Assembly: GCF_014637345.1 (NCBI RefSeq)
Contig: NZ_BMEX01000001.1
Span: 1 to 64,000 of the forward strand
DNA length: 64,000 nt
Reading direction: 5' to 3'
Source: Kroppenstedtia guangzhouensis
Lineage (GTDB): Bacteria > Bacillota > Bacilli > Thermoactinomycetales > DSM-45169
Position 1 is the first letter of the stretch. Each line of letters begins with the position of its first letter. Positions 41,804-51,553 of the stretch are shown here, piece after piece. Made by a program: the position numbers and the translations under genes. Under the pieces are notes generated by a model that searched no databases, was not told the DNA's origin, and worked only from the letters and a program-made list of their open reading frames with translations.

Positions 41804-42795
41804 GTGCAGAACTGACCGCACCTATTATGGAGAAGTCAAAGGAGAAGCGGATTGTTACCGGACCCGTACTGATCCCCGGCGAGCCCGACTCTGACGGAGA
41901 CGTTCTCTCTGAAGAACGGATCGAAGAGCTTGCGGACCAGTTCATGGAGGGGTACGGAAACATCGATGTGCAGCACTCCCTGAAGAACGTGGGGAAGCCA
42001 ATTCGTTCTTGGATTACCGAAGAAGACAAGGTTTATAAGGGTGTCGGCAGGGTTCCCAAGGGTTCCTGGATGATGTCCGTACGGATCCAAGATGATGACA
42101 CTTGGTCCAGTATCAAGTCGGGAAAAATCAACGGTTTTTCCATCATGGGGATGCGGGAACCGGCCTTCAAGTCGGCAAATGCTGTCGCCGAATACCCGGA
42201 AGCCTATGCCGCTGTCGTGAAGTCGGCACAGAAGCGGACAACTCTTGCCGATCTGGGCCCTGACTGGTTTGTCAATGCCGTATCAGTAGTAGATGACCCG
42301 GCTGTCCCTAAAGCGAAATTCATTGCGATCAAGTCAAAGGGAGACGAAGGGAGCACCGGGGGAGGGTGGCTGTCGAAGTTTTTTGGCTCAATCAAGGCTG
42401 TCCCTCCACAACCGCCACAGCAGGACCAACCACCCCAACAGCAACCACCAGATCAACCGGGGGCGACTCCTTCCGCCGAAGAGGTGAAAGGGGCTATTGA
42501 GGTGTTAAATCGGTTTGTGGAGGCACTGAGCGCAGCCCAAGGAGGCCAGCAACCGCAACAACCCGGACAACCTCCGGTGCAAAAATCGAAAGGAGGAAGC
42601 GATGTGGATGAAGCTAAATTGCAAGAGATGATCAATGTCGCTGTCAAAGCCGCTATGAAGGAAGCCAATAACGCTCAGGAGGGTGACATCAAGGACAAGG
42701 GGAATACAACGGAAAGTGCAGCTCAGGGAGAAACAGGGGGCACGGAGACGGTTACGATCCCGAGGCGGATTATGAGAACCTTGTCTCGCAGGTGA
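41800..42795 (+). CDS. XkdF-like prohead protease/scaffold, 3' end frameshifted
   Basis: A 331-aa protein whose first 180 residues match the XkdF-type phage serine protease (RIVTGPVLIPGEPDSDGDVL, GKINGFSIMGM, VNAVSVVDDPAV). It would process the capsid precursors. A Pro/Gln-rich linker and a helical scaffold-like region follow. At about 42761 one base is missing (CCCGAGG where CCCGGAGG is expected). The true C-terminus continues in the other frame to 42968, so the annotated tail after ETVTIP is an artefact of the shift. Confidence 0.8.
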   Translation: MSAELTAPIMEKSKEKRIVTGPVLIPGEPDSDGDVLSEERIEELADQFMEGYGNIDVQHSLKNVGKPIRSWITEEDKVYKGVGRVPKGSWMMSVRIQDDDTWSSIKSGKINGFSIMGMREPAFKSANAVAEYPEAYAAVVKSAQKRTTLADLGPDWFVNAVSVVDDPAVPKAKFIAIKSKGDEGSTGGGWLSKFFGSIKAVPPQPPQQDQPPQQQPPDQPGATPSAEEVKGAIEVLNRFVEALSAAQGGQQPQQPGQPPVQKSKGGSDVDEAKLQEMINVAVKAAMKEANNAQEGDIKDKGNTTESAAQGETGGTETVTIPRRIMRTLSRR

Positions 42796-42968
42796 ATGAA
42801 CTTTCTGGGGTTGCCCAGAAGGCGAAAAACACCGGCATGTTCTTCGGCTCTCGTTCCATGTTCGGCCAGGATGGCGAGCAACTCAACGGGGCCGAGAAGT
42901 CAAAGCCGGATCCGCTGGAACAGGAAAGTCGTGATTCATTCGGACGCTGGATTTTGCCGCAGAAGTAA
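42765..42968 (+). pseudogene. displaced C-terminal end of the XkdF-like protein
   Basis: Frame beginning with ADYENLVSQVNELSGVAQKA and ending DSFGRWILPQK continues the protein above after restoring one G. It has no ribosome-binding site or start. Confidence 0.65.
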
Positions 42969-42997
42969 AAACCATTTTGAGAAAGGGGTAATAACCC

Positions 42998-43954
42998 ATG
43001 AAAACGACGGATGTTGTGGCTAAACTGAATGCCGCAGTAAAAGCGATCACCCGTGCTGATGTTGCCTCAGGTCTATTGACCGTTGAAAAGTCGAACCGAT
43101 TTATTCGAGTGGTGGAAGAGTCCACTCCTATTCTGAAGGCTGCCCGCCGACTTCCGATGAACTCCCACACCCGAGACATTGACCGGATTGCGTTTTCTCA
43201 GCGTGTGTTGCGAGGGCAGAAGGAGAATGAGGAGATCACTAACGAAGCCAAACCAAACACCTACCTCAACAAACTGGAGTCAAAAGAAGTCGGCGGATAC
43301 GTATCGATTACGGACCACACTCTGGAAGACAACATTGAAAAGAAAAACTTTGAAAATACCGTCCTCGATCTGATGGGTGGACAGGTGGGCCGGGATCTCT
43401 CCTATCTCCTGATCCAAGGTGACACGGATCTTACGGGAGACCCGCTGCTCAAAGAGGTGGATGGATGGATCAAGAAAGCAGGGAACGTTTTGACTGCTAG
43501 CGGTACTGAAACGGATGATTTTAACCCTACCAAACCGGCTGAGATGTTTTCCGCCATGCTGGACGCCTTGCCCAAAAAGTACTTACAGAACCGGAGCCAA
43601 TGGCGCTATTACGTCGGTTGGGATATTGATGAGGATTATCGCCAGTACATCGAAGATACCCGCCCGACATCCCTTGGGGATACGGTCCTGACTGGTTCAA
43701 ACAACCTTGCCTACCGTGGAATCCCGGTTGAAGTTTCCCCTGAATTGCCTGCTGGACAGGCTATGCTGGTTCTCCCGTCCAACATGGTTTACGGTTTGTA
43801 CCGGGATATCCGAGTAGAGCCTGAACGCTTGCCGAAACTCCGCCGGACGGACTTTGTTGTCACCCTGAGGACCGACTGTAACTATGAAGACGAAAACGCT
43901 GTTGTCGTAGCGGAAGGTTACTCGGGATACGTAAGAGGTAGTGGGGCTGCTTGA
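42998..43954 (+). CDS. major capsid protein
   Basis: A 318-aa protein, HK97-fold type by pattern: an N-terminal helical arm, VEESTPILKAARRLPMNSHT, SITDHTLEDNI, the long helix of the spine and the C-terminal P domain with YRGIPVEVSPELPAGQAML. The gene has a GAAAGGGGTAA ribosome-binding site, as expected for a highly made protein. It lies directly after protease/scaffold. Confidence 0.85.
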   Translation: MKTTDVVAKLNAAVKAITRADVASGLLTVEKSNRFIRVVEESTPILKAARRLPMNSHTRDIDRIAFSQRVLRGQKENEEITNEAKPNTYLNKLESKEVGGYVSITDHTLEDNIEKKNFENTVLDLMGGQVGRDLSYLLIQGDTDLTGDPLLKEVDGWIKKAGNVLTASGTETDDFNPTKPAEMFSAMLDALPKKYLQNRSQWRYYVGWDIDEDYRQYIEDTRPTSLGDTVLTGSNNLAYRGIPVEVSPELPAGQAMLVLPSNMVYGLYRDIRVEPERLPKLRRTDFVVTLRTDCNYEDENAVVVAEGYSGYVRGSGAA

Positions 43955-43982
43955 GCAAAAACCTTGAAAGGATGATTTCACA

Positions 43983-44210
43983 ATGGCATACAAAATTCGT
44001 GTAAAAAACACAAGTGACCGGGTGGTTGAGCGTCTCGGGCATGAGTTCCTTCCGGGGAAAGAGGTTGAGGTGGTGGTTCACTCCCGCCGGGATCTCTTGA
44101 CGATTAAAGCACCAGTCGCACTGGAAGTCGAAGTGGAAGAAGTCAAAGAGAAGGCCACCTCTCGTAAATCTGAAGATGTGGAAAAAGCACCTGCACGCAA
44201 GAAGGGGTGA
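43983..44210 (+). CDS. small head protein of unknown role
   Basis: A 75-aa protein: a small beta domain (RVVERLGHEFLPGKEVEVVV) with a Lys/Glu-rich tail. The position after the capsid gene suggests a decoration or stabilising protein, unproven. Confidence 0.55.
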   Translation: MAYKIRVKNTSDRVVERLGHEFLPGKEVEVVVHSRRDLLTIKAPVALEVEVEEVKEKATSRKSEDVEKAPARKKG

Positions 44211-44216
44211 TCCCCA

Positions 44217-44633
44217 ATGTATGGTTCAGTTGAAAGCCTGAAGGCCATGACCGGCGTTTCCAAGAAAACATTCAATCTGGACACGGAGGAGGCTGTTGAC
44301 AGCCTTCTTTCCAATTGGCTGGGACAAATCACTGCAGAGATTGACGCCCGTCTCGGGAAGTCGGTTCCAGCCGGGGACCCTCGCCTGGCGGGGGTGACAG
44401 CTGTGGCTGAACGTCGAACCGCGATGCTAGTCGGATACATCCTCCAAAACCGCTCCAATCGTGTGGTAGAGCCTGGGGAGTATTCCACCCGGATCCTCTC
44501 CGCCACACAGGTCGTCGAAGGGCTGACAGAGGAACTGATCCCGTATATGGACGACAGCGGAGATGGGAAGCGCATCAAATACGGGGTGTTTCTCGGGACA
44601 GACGAATACGTCGAGCCAGGAGGGTCCCCCTGA
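44217..44633 (+). CDS. head-tail connector protein
   Basis: A 138-aa helical protein (VDSLLSNWLGQITAEIDARL, VAERRTAMLVGYILQNR) matching gp6/gp15-type head completion proteins that dock under the portal. The order capsid, connector, gp10-like is standard for siphophages. Confidence 0.75.
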   Translation: MYGSVESLKAMTGVSKKTFNLDTEEAVDSLLSNWLGQITAEIDARLGKSVPAGDPRLAGVTAVAERRTAMLVGYILQNRSNRVVEPGEYSTRILSATQVVEGLTEELIPYMDDSGDGKRIKYGVFLGTDEYVEPGGSP

Positions 44634-45163
44634 TGCCGATGTCCTGGGACCCCGGCGCATTTGCTGAGCTCAAACGGCGGGCCGGGAAAGCAGCAGCCGA
44701 TGCGGCCTATATGACGACGATGGAGTTTCACGGCAACATCACCGAGGAGTCTCCGGTGGACCAGGGCCGTCTGCAAGGATCATGGACGATTAAAAAATTG
44801 ACGGACACCCACTACATTGTAGGGACGTCGGTCCAATATGCGCTGTATCAGAACGAGGGAACCGGTCTATACGGTCCGAAGGGTCGCCGAATCGAGTCCA
44901 ACAAACCCGGTCGGCGGATCTACGCGGCCCCCGGCAAGGTTTTTCACGCCAACGGTTACTTCTTCCGGTCGTATCAGCAGAAAAACGCTGCCGGGGAGTC
45001 CCGGGCGCCGATGGCTTGGAAAGGAAAAGGCGGTGGGATGATCTTTGCGATGTCCACCCGGGGAACCGGGAAGCATAAAGGCTTCGTGGAACGGGCCGTG
45101 GCGCAGACCGAGCAGAAGAAACCGGATCTCGTCCGCCTGGCTAAAGAAAGGAATGGACTCTGA
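44633..45163 (+). CDS. HK97 gp10-like head-tail joining protein
   Basis: A 176-aa protein with the gp10 family core ESPVDQGRLQGSWTI ... VGTSVQYALYQNEGTG and the C-terminal GKHKGFVERAVAQ. The start overlaps the previous gene's stop. Confidence 0.82.
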   Translation: MPMSWDPGAFAELKRRAGKAAADAAYMTTMEFHGNITEESPVDQGRLQGSWTIKKLTDTHYIVGTSVQYALYQNEGTGLYGPKGRRIESNKPGRRIYAAPGKVFHANGYFFRSYQQKNAAGESRAPMAWKGKGGGMIFAMSTRGTGKHKGFVERAVAQTEQKKPDLVRLAKERNGL

Positions 45164-45630
45164 TGGGATACGCAATTGAAAACCGGACGATTGCCGACAT
45201 CCGGCGGGACATCCGGGACGCGATCAAGGCACTCCTCAAGGGGGAGCAGGTGGAAGGCGGACGGCTTTTTGAGGTATTCCTCCACTATGGAACCGCCATT
45301 GACGCCGGGGACGCTGATAACCTTCCTCTCGTATGGATGATCCCACAATCCTACACACCGGAGGTCATCGGTGGCCACAAGGCGCAGCATAATATCCCCT
45401 TCGAATTTGTATGTGTTACGTACAACTCTGACGACCCTGAAGCCGGGAAAGATGCGGCGGAGGATCTCGCTTCAGCGGTTTATGACATTTTGATGAGGGA
45501 TCGATCTCTCGGAGGTCGCGTCGCAGACGTGATCCCCGGGACGATTGATCCCGCTTTTGAATTTGGGGGAAATCCGGCAACCTTTGCGGCCGCCGTGAAT
45601 TTCTCCTACCCTATTTTGAGGAGGGAATGA
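45163..45630 (+). CDS. tail completion/terminator protein
   Basis: A 155-aa protein (IENRTIADIRRDIRDAIKAL at the start, PFEFVCVTYNSDDPEAGKDA in the middle). The position before the major tail gene and the beta-rich body fit a tail terminator (gpU-like). Family assignment is from order and pattern only. Confidence 0.65.
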   Translation: MGYAIENRTIADIRRDIRDAIKALLKGEQVEGGRLFEVFLHYGTAIDAGDADNLPLVWMIPQSYTPEVIGGHKAQHNIPFEFVCVTYNSDDPEAGKDAAEDLASAVYDILMRDRSLGGRVADVIPGTIDPAFEFGGNPATFAAAVNFSYPILRRE

Positions 45631-45631
45631 G

Positions 45632-46600
45632 ATGGCAATCACTCGCTATTTTGGCTTTGCACCGGAAACTGAATTTGGCGTTGCCGCTGCTGCCCCAGTC
45701 CACACGATGGACCCCGAGTCGGCAGAGATGGACCCCTCTGGGGACAACGCCCTGATCTACGAGGGGATGTCCGGGATTGACCGAATCCAAAAACCAGCTC
45801 CTTATATGTCGGAGGGTTCGATCTCTTGTCTGGTGGACGACAAAATTTTCCCTTGGTTCTTCAAGCTTCTTCTGGGTGGATATAAGAAAACCGGTACGGA
45901 GACAGGGCCTTTTACGCATCAATTTTTCCCCCACACCAAGAGCCTGATGGACTCCTTCACAGCTTTTGTAGGGAAGGACGTATTTGAGCATGTTTTCCCT
46001 GGGATGGTGGTTTCCTCGATTGAGCTGGAAATGGACCGGGGGTTCTTGACGGCTTCGGTGGAGTTTTTGGGTGGAAAAGACGAGAAGGGAGCCCTTCGTG
46101 CTCCGGTGTTCAACGAGGGAAATGTGTTCGCCAACCACGAAGTCACGGCCACCCTGGCCGGGGCGGATGGTTCTGCCGTCGTGGATGGGTTCACCTTGAC
46201 GATTGAGAACAACGCCGATAACGAAGCTGGAATCACGATTGGTTCCCGGTTCCCTCGTCGGGCCTACCGGGGGGCCCTGTCGGTGGAGTTGGGTCTCAAC
46301 CTATCCTTCTTTGACACCTCCAATCTAGAACGGTTCTGGGGGACAGCCACTGGGCCGACAACAGGGCCAGCTTTGTCTGAGCATCCCTTTGTCCTCAACA
46401 TTGGCGACAACATGTCGATCACGATTCCACGATCGGTCTACAACGAATTGACCCAACCCGTCGGGGGGCGGGATCGGATTGAGCAGGAGGCCACCATCCG
46501 GGGCTTGGCTGAGGTGGATCCATCAACCGGAGAAATCACGGGGCCGGTTGAGATCTCTGTCACGAACGATAAAGATGGTTACGGTGAAGAGGCTTCATGA
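45632..46600 (+). CDS. major tail protein
   Basis: A 322-aa tail tube protein. It begins RYFGFAPETEFGVAAAAPVH, has the tube-type segment FTHQFFPHTKSLMDSFTAFV and a repeated beta-rich body. It lies between the tail terminator and the chaperone genes, in standard order. Confidence 0.8.
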   Translation: MAITRYFGFAPETEFGVAAAAPVHTMDPESAEMDPSGDNALIYEGMSGIDRIQKPAPYMSEGSISCLVDDKIFPWFFKLLLGGYKKTGTETGPFTHQFFPHTKSLMDSFTAFVGKDVFEHVFPGMVVSSIELEMDRGFLTASVEFLGGKDEKGALRAPVFNEGNVFANHEVTATLAGADGSAVVDGFTLTIENNADNEAGITIGSRFPRRAYRGALSVELGLNLSFFDTSNLERFWGTATGPTTGPALSEHPFVLNIGDNMSITIPRSVYNELTQPVGGRDRIEQEATIRGLAEVDPSTGEITGPVEISVTNDKDGYGEEAS

Positions 46601-46626
46601 AACACATAAAAACGGAGGTTAAAAAC

Positions 46627-47082
46627 ATGGCTAAAAAGTTTACACCGGAGATGCTGGCGGGTCTTTCCTATAAAGAGGCGGTCATTGTCAAGAATGAGCG
46701 AACCGGAGAAGAGTTTTCGTTTGAAGTTCGCCCGCTCACCCACTTGGAGGCGGAGGAAGTGAAGGGAATTGCGTCAGGAGGGATTCGGTCGGAAATTTCC
46801 CAAATCGGGAAAAAGGGAAAGATGCGGAAAGAGGAAATGAAAATGGATGTGGCTGCCGTCACCCGTGCTACGGCTCAAGCGGTACGCAAGGCGGCGATTC
46901 TCGGTCTCTCGGAGGAATGGAACCCGGATCAGGTGATCGCCCTTCCCTCTGCCTGGATCGACGAGATCGGCGGCAGGGTAATGGAGATTTCCGGTCTGGG
47001 TAACCCGAATAAGGATAACGAAGAAGAGGAGGACGAAGAGGACGCCGATTCCTTTCGTGAGGAATCATCAAGAGGCGTATAA
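46627..47082 (+). CDS. tail assembly chaperone (gpG-like)
   Basis: A 151-aa protein (FTPEMLAGLSYKEAVIVKNE at the start, then AVTRATAQAVRKAAILGLSE) that coats the tape measure during tail assembly. The C-terminus is Asp/Glu-rich. It overlaps a second frame at its end, which is the usual place for a recoding event that makes the longer gpGT form. Confidence 0.75.
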   Translation: MAKKFTPEMLAGLSYKEAVIVKNERTGEEFSFEVRPLTHLEAEEVKGIASGGIRSEISQIGKKGKMRKEEMKMDVAAVTRATAQAVRKAAILGLSEEWNPDQVIALPSAWIDEIGGRVMEISGLGNPNKDNEEEEDEEDADSFREESSRGV

Positions 47083-47242
47083 CTTCTATGTGTTGGTCCG
47101 CCATCTCCGACTCCAACCCTCCGAATACGCTAAACTGACCGTCCTGCAAAGGGCGGCTCTTTTGGTTCACTGGAACGAGGAACAGAAAAAGCAGGAAAAG
47201 GCCATCAAGCGGGCCCGGAGCGGACGCGGCCGCCGACGATAG
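47057..47242 (+). CDS. tail assembly chaperone extension (gpT-like frame)
   Basis: A 61-aa frame (EAYNFYVLVRHLRLQPSEYA, basic end) in the +1 frame relative to the preceding gene and overlapping it by 26 nt. In siphophages this region is expressed as a frameshift fusion with the upstream protein. A plausible shift point is TCC TTT CGT at 47050-47058, though independent start at GTG 47057 is possible. Confidence 0.65.
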   Translation: MRNHQEAYNFYVLVRHLRLQPSEYAKLTVLQRAALLVHWNEEQKKQEKAIKRARSGRGRRR

Positions 47243-47258
47243 AAAGGGGGGGGAGGAT

Positions 47259-50200
47259 ATGGCGAAGAAAAAAGATGTCATCCAAATCATCATCGATGCC
47301 GTGGATAACGCCTCCGGCATGTTCGACGACATTGAAAAAACGGCGAGGCGGTCGATGAAGCAGGCGGAAAAGCACGTAGGAGGCTTTGAGAGTCGTTTCC
47401 CGAAGATGGATCGAGAAATTGACCGTTCCATGAAAAATGCAAAAAAGTCCGTGGATGACTTCGGTCAAAGCTTCCCTGATCTCGATCAGGAGATGGAGCA
47501 GGTCTTCCGGAAATCCAGCAAATACACACGCCGAGCCTATCGTGAATACTACGACCTTCAACGTCCGATTAAAAACCTTCCGGATCATTTGAAGCCTTTT
47601 GAACGTGAAAACCGAAACATGGAAAAATCCATTCGGCGCATGGGGAAAACGACTACGCTCTCTTTTGCTGAGCTCCAAAATGCAGCCCTTAAATCCCGGG
47701 TGGAAATGAGCAAAATCACGAAGGTCTCGAAATCCGGGAAACAAGCAACAAAGACGATTCAAGGTTTAACCGAAGCCACCCGAAAAGCACAGGCCGCCGC
47801 TATCGGGCTGAATCGAAACGGAACCGTCAAGATCAGTGCCAAGGAAGCCACCAAGCACATGCAGGATTTTGAAATTGCTATGAAAAACAGTCACCGGGAA
47901 CTTGAACGGCTCAAAAAGGCCGGTGACTTCGGCTCTTATCAGGCGGGGATGAAGGTGGCAGCCGTTCGAGCTCGGGAGATGCGGATGGCCTTGCGGGCGG
48001 CGTCCGGAGATGCACGCTATATGCAACGGGTGATGGCGGATCTCGGTTGGGCCACTTCCGATATGGCAAACCGTTCCGCAGTCGCCATGGAGGCCTATAA
48101 AGATCGGTTCCTCCGATCGGTGGACCGAATGAATGCCCGGACGACGCTTTTCCAGAAGCAGATGGATTTATTGGGAAAAGAAGTGAAGTTTATCCCCTTT
48201 CTCGACAAGGGGTTCATGCGGATCGGGAACCGGTTGGAGGAGATGGCGAAGAAAGGAACGGCGGCGAACCTGGCGATTTCCCAGCTGGGCCGGAATGCTT
48301 CGATGGCTGATTTGCGGAAACGGATCCAGATGATCAACCAAGGATTATCCAACTTGACTGCCACTCAAATCGGGTCCCTAGTGATCTGGGGCTTGCTCAC
48401 CTTCGGACTGGCTTATCTGGCTACTGTACTTGATAAACGGGTTGTTCCAGCCTTTGAGAACTTTAAAAATACATGGCTTACAGCCTTAACTCCACTTGCT
48501 GAAGCATTCACCACCTATGTCATTCTCCCGTTTCTGAAGGCACTCACCGCTATTGGAAACTTCATCAACTATTTGAATGACATCAATCCGGCACTCAGCC
48601 AACTCGGTGGTATGTTTCTCTGGGTGGCTTCTGCCTTGATGTTTTTCCTATCACCCTTGGCGGTAGGGATCGGGCTGACCGGAGGGATGCGGGCGGCTTT
48701 CACCGCCTTGTGGACGACCATAAAGCCCTTTGTCCTTGGGTTCCTCAGGGTGGCAGGGGCGGCTATGTTCTGGGCAACAGTGATTGTTGGAGTGGTGGCA
48801 GCAATTACCCACTTGTGGAAAACCAATGAAAACTTTCGGAACGCCGTCATGAATGTCTGGAACGCCATCAGGAACGCAGTGATGGCAGTAGTGGATGTGG
48901 TTAAGCCTTATGTGGTTTCCGCTTGGGAGTCGATGACCGGGGGAGCCAATTCAGCCCTTCAGACTATGGGTGATAAGGTGGCCACAGTTTTCAACTGGAT
49001 TGCGGACGTAATCCGATCCGTTACTCCTTATATTGTTCAAGCCGTCAAAACCGCCATCAACATCATCAAGAATGTTTGGAATGACATTAAGCCGGGAGTC
49101 CAGGCCGTTGTACAGTGGCTTTTGGAACGCTGGAACACGGTCAAATCGTGGTTTCAGTCCAATGGCCCTGGGATCCTGGACGGTCTCAAGCAGGCATGGG
49201 AGACGATTAAACCTGCGGTGACGGCAGTGGTCTCTTTCATCCAACAAATCTGGGGTCAGCTGGTCGGCTTCTTCAACGAACACGGAGCCATGATCCTCCA
49301 AGCCCTGACGAATGTATGGAACGTGATTGGAACCGTGATTCAAACCGCCATGACTGTCATCTTGGCGATCATGCAGTTTGTATGGCCGTTTGTGGAGATG
49401 CTCATCGTTTCCGTTTGGAACAATGTCAAAGGGGTGATTCAGGGAGCGATCGGAGTGATCACCTCGATCATTCAGATTTTCTCAGCTCTGTTCACCGGGA
49501 ACTGGTCGGCTCTCTGGGATGGGATCCTCAATCTTCTGAAGTCAGCATGGCAACTGATCTGGAATGGATTCCAGCTCTTGCTGTATGGACGATTGGTCAA
49601 GGGCGTCATGCTCCTCGGGAAAAGCCTCAAGGGGATTTTCACCGGGAGCTGGAGCGCGATCAAGGGTTTTCTCACTTCCATTTGGTCTTCGATCGTCTCC
49701 GCTGGACGAAGTCTTTGGAACGGGTTGAAATCCACGGTGTCCACACTCATGAAATCTCTCGGATCGGTCCTGAAAGGAATCTGGAACAGCATCAAAGGGG
49801 TGGCGGTCTCCGTCTGGAATGGGATCAAAGCGGTCGCCTCCTCTGTGTGGAATGGGATGAAATCAACCATCACCGGTATTGCCAAGGCGATCTGGAACGC
49901 GGTGAAATCGACCTTCAACTCGATGAAAAATACCGTATCCTCCATCTGGAAGAGTATCCGATCCGCCGCGTCTTCGGCATGGAACGGCATCAAATCAGTA
50001 ATCTCCAATGGGGTTCGGTCGGCTTGGAATACGATCAAAGGATATGCCGGGTCGTTTCTGTCCGCCGGTAAAGGACTGTTGGATGCCCTTGCTCGGGGAA
50101 TCCGACGGGGGCTGTCTTCCGCGATCTCGGCGGTGAAAGGCGGAATGCAAAAGATTCGCTCGTTCCTCCCCTTTTCACCGGCCAAGGAGGGGCCGCTTTC

Positions 50201-50534
50201 TGATCTGGATAAATCGGGGGAATCGTTCTTTCCAACCTGGGCGGATGGGGTAACCAAGCAGGTTCGGCCGATGGTACGCACAGTGGAATCCGGGATGGAA
50301 GCAGCAGCCATTGCAGTTTCCCCTGCCTCTCAAGGTACTGTCGGGTCCGCTCCAGTCTCCCGAGAGCGGCCTCTTAATGTTACGGTCCATTTCCACGGGG
50401 ATATCCGAGTGGAGGAGACAGGATTGTCCCGGAATGGCCGGAGTCGATTTGCTGAAACGCTTGCTGACCGGATTGATGAAGCGATGGGCCGGATTCAAGC
50501 TCGTCGGCAAGTGACTGCTTGGGGGAGGAAGTGA
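47259..50534 (+). CDS. tail tape measure protein
   Basis: A 1091-aa protein that sets tail length and passes through the membrane during injection. The N-terminal 350 residues are coiled-coil; a hydrophobic region lies at about 365-530 (LVIWGLLTFGLAYLAT, FLWVASALMFFLSPLAVGIG). From about 840 to 960 there is a repeated unit with the pattern W-N-x-I-K/S (IWNSIKGV, VWNGIKAV, VWNGMKS, IWNAVKS). The end carries the SFLPFSPAKEGPL motif. RBS AAAGGGGGGGAGG. Confidence 0.93.
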   Translation: MAKKKDVIQIIIDAVDNASGMFDDIEKTARRSMKQAEKHVGGFESRFPKMDREIDRSMKNAKKSVDDFGQSFPDLDQEMEQVFRKSSKYTRRAYREYYDLQRPIKNLPDHLKPFERENRNMEKSIRRMGKTTTLSFAELQNAALKSRVEMSKITKVSKSGKQATKTIQGLTEATRKAQAAAIGLNRNGTVKISAKEATKHMQDFEIAMKNSHRELERLKKAGDFGSYQAGMKVAAVRAREMRMALRAASGDARYMQRVMADLGWATSDMANRSAVAMEAYKDRFLRSVDRMNARTTLFQKQMDLLGKEVKFIPFLDKGFMRIGNRLEEMAKKGTAANLAISQLGRNASMADLRKRIQMINQGLSNLTATQIGSLVIWGLLTFGLAYLATVLDKRVVPAFENFKNTWLTALTPLAEAFTTYVILPFLKALTAIGNFINYLNDINPALSQLGGMFLWVASALMFFLSPLAVGIGLTGGMRAAFTALWTTIKPFVLGFLRVAGAAMFWATVIVGVVAAITHLWKTNENFRNAVMNVWNAIRNAVMAVVDVVKPYVVSAWESMTGGANSALQTMGDKVATVFNWIADVIRSVTPYIVQAVKTAINIIKNVWNDIKPGVQAVVQWLLERWNTVKSWFQSNGPGILDGLKQAWETIKPAVTAVVSFIQQIWGQLVGFFNEHGAMILQALTNVWNVIGTVIQTAMTVILAIMQFVWPFVEMLIVSVWNNVKGVIQGAIGVITSIIQIFSALFTGNWSALWDGILNLLKSAWQLIWNGFQLLLYGRLVKGVMLLGKSLKGIFTGSWSAIKGFLTSIWSSIVSAGRSLWNGLKSTVSTLMKSLGSVLKGIWNSIKGVAVSVWNGIKAVASSVWNGMKSTITGIAKAIWNAVKSTFNSMKNTVSSIWKSIRSAASSAWNGIKSVISNGVRSAWNTIKGYAGSFLSAGKGLLDALARGIRRGLSSAISAVKGGMQKIRSFLPFSPAKEGPLSDLDKSGESFFPTWADGVTKQVRPMVRTVESGMEAAAIAVSPASQGTVGSAPVSRERPLNVTVHFHGDIRVEETGLSRNGRSRFAETLADRIDEAMGRIQARRQVTAWGRK

Positions 50535-50540
50535 TGGATC

Positions 50541-50633
50541 ATGATTGGTTTCACCTTTGCAAACAAACACAATACCGAAATGGGTCTTGAAGTTTTGAAC
50601 ATCAAACGGCCCATCCTTGCCCCCTTCAGGTGA
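50541..50633 (+). pseudogene. distal tail protein (Dit), N-terminal fragment
   Basis: Thirty codons (MIGFTFANKHNTEMGLEVLN ... ILAPFR) reach a TGA at 50631-50633. The Sipho_tail N-terminus continues one frame over as KKTKIPGLPGDADQGVEMDG, so one base is missing near 50628. Confidence 0.65.
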
Positions 50634-51553
50634 AGAAGACCAAAATCCCTGGGTTGCCTGGGGATGCGGATCAAGGGGTGGAGATGGATGGGCTGGAGAT
50701 TCCCGTGGAAGTTATTTTGGCCGGGGATTCTCATCAGGACTATCGGGCTCAGGTCCGGAAAATTGCGGCTTGGCTCTACAACGGGGGCTTCACGGCCCCC
50801 CTAATCTTTGATGATGAGCCGGATAAAAAATATCTGGCCCGACTTTCCGGGTCGACAGATTTGGAACAGATCATTGCCATGGGACGGGGAGATCTGGTGC
50901 TTTACTGCCCGAACCCAATTGCAATCGGAAAGACGACCCGACAGCAGATCTCCGGGATTGGGATTGGGGAAATGCATTCCACAGTGGCTGACTTCTCCAA
51001 TGGAACCTTGCGAGATATGAAGCCCATAAAAATGAACGGAACTGGGGAGCTTCATTTATCAAAGTATGCGGATGCACCATGGAAGCATACGGTTGACTGG
51101 AGTGAAGGGACCTATTCCGGCATGATGAAGACTTCCGACGGAAAGCTCACCCTGGAAAGAGGAGAGGGGGCACACCGGAGGATCACCACGACCACAGACT
51201 GGAATGGATACAGCGAAAATAGCAATACCAAGGGGGATTCCAACAAGCTGATATTGGACAACCTTCCCCTCTATTACATGCAAGATGACATGAGCGCATA
51301 CAGGAGCCAGGGGTGGAATGACACCCTCTTTTCTGATACCCGGTTAGGGACGATTGAACAAAAGACCGGATATATGAGTCTAAATAAAACCGGGACCGGG
51401 GATGATTCGACGGTCATGGTATTCAAAAATAGGGGGATTCAGGCGCTTGACCGAACGGTCCTTCTTCACGTCCGGACAACGACAAGCAGTTGCCGGTTTC
51501 AGTTCGTAGATAACGGGCTTCTTTGGAACGTATTTGCCGAATACCGGAGATAG
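50630..51553 (+). pseudogene. distal tail protein (Dit), middle part
   Basis: A 307-aa frame. The first 100 residues complete the N-terminal Dit/Sipho_tail fold (EIPVEVILAGDSHQDYRAQV, RKIAAWLYNGGFTAPLIFDD). Then a beta-rich insertion of jelly-roll type follows (WSEGTYSGMMKTSDGKLTLE), which may be a carbohydrate-binding domain. It ends by frameshift near 51530, where the same domain goes on in the next frame. Confidence 0.7.

Noticed and set aside
48700-50160. Repeated W-N-x-I-K units as a DNA repeat array or CRISPR
   Set aside because: The repetition is at protein level within the tape measure gene. No regularly spaced identical DNA repeats with spacers occur anywhere in the window.
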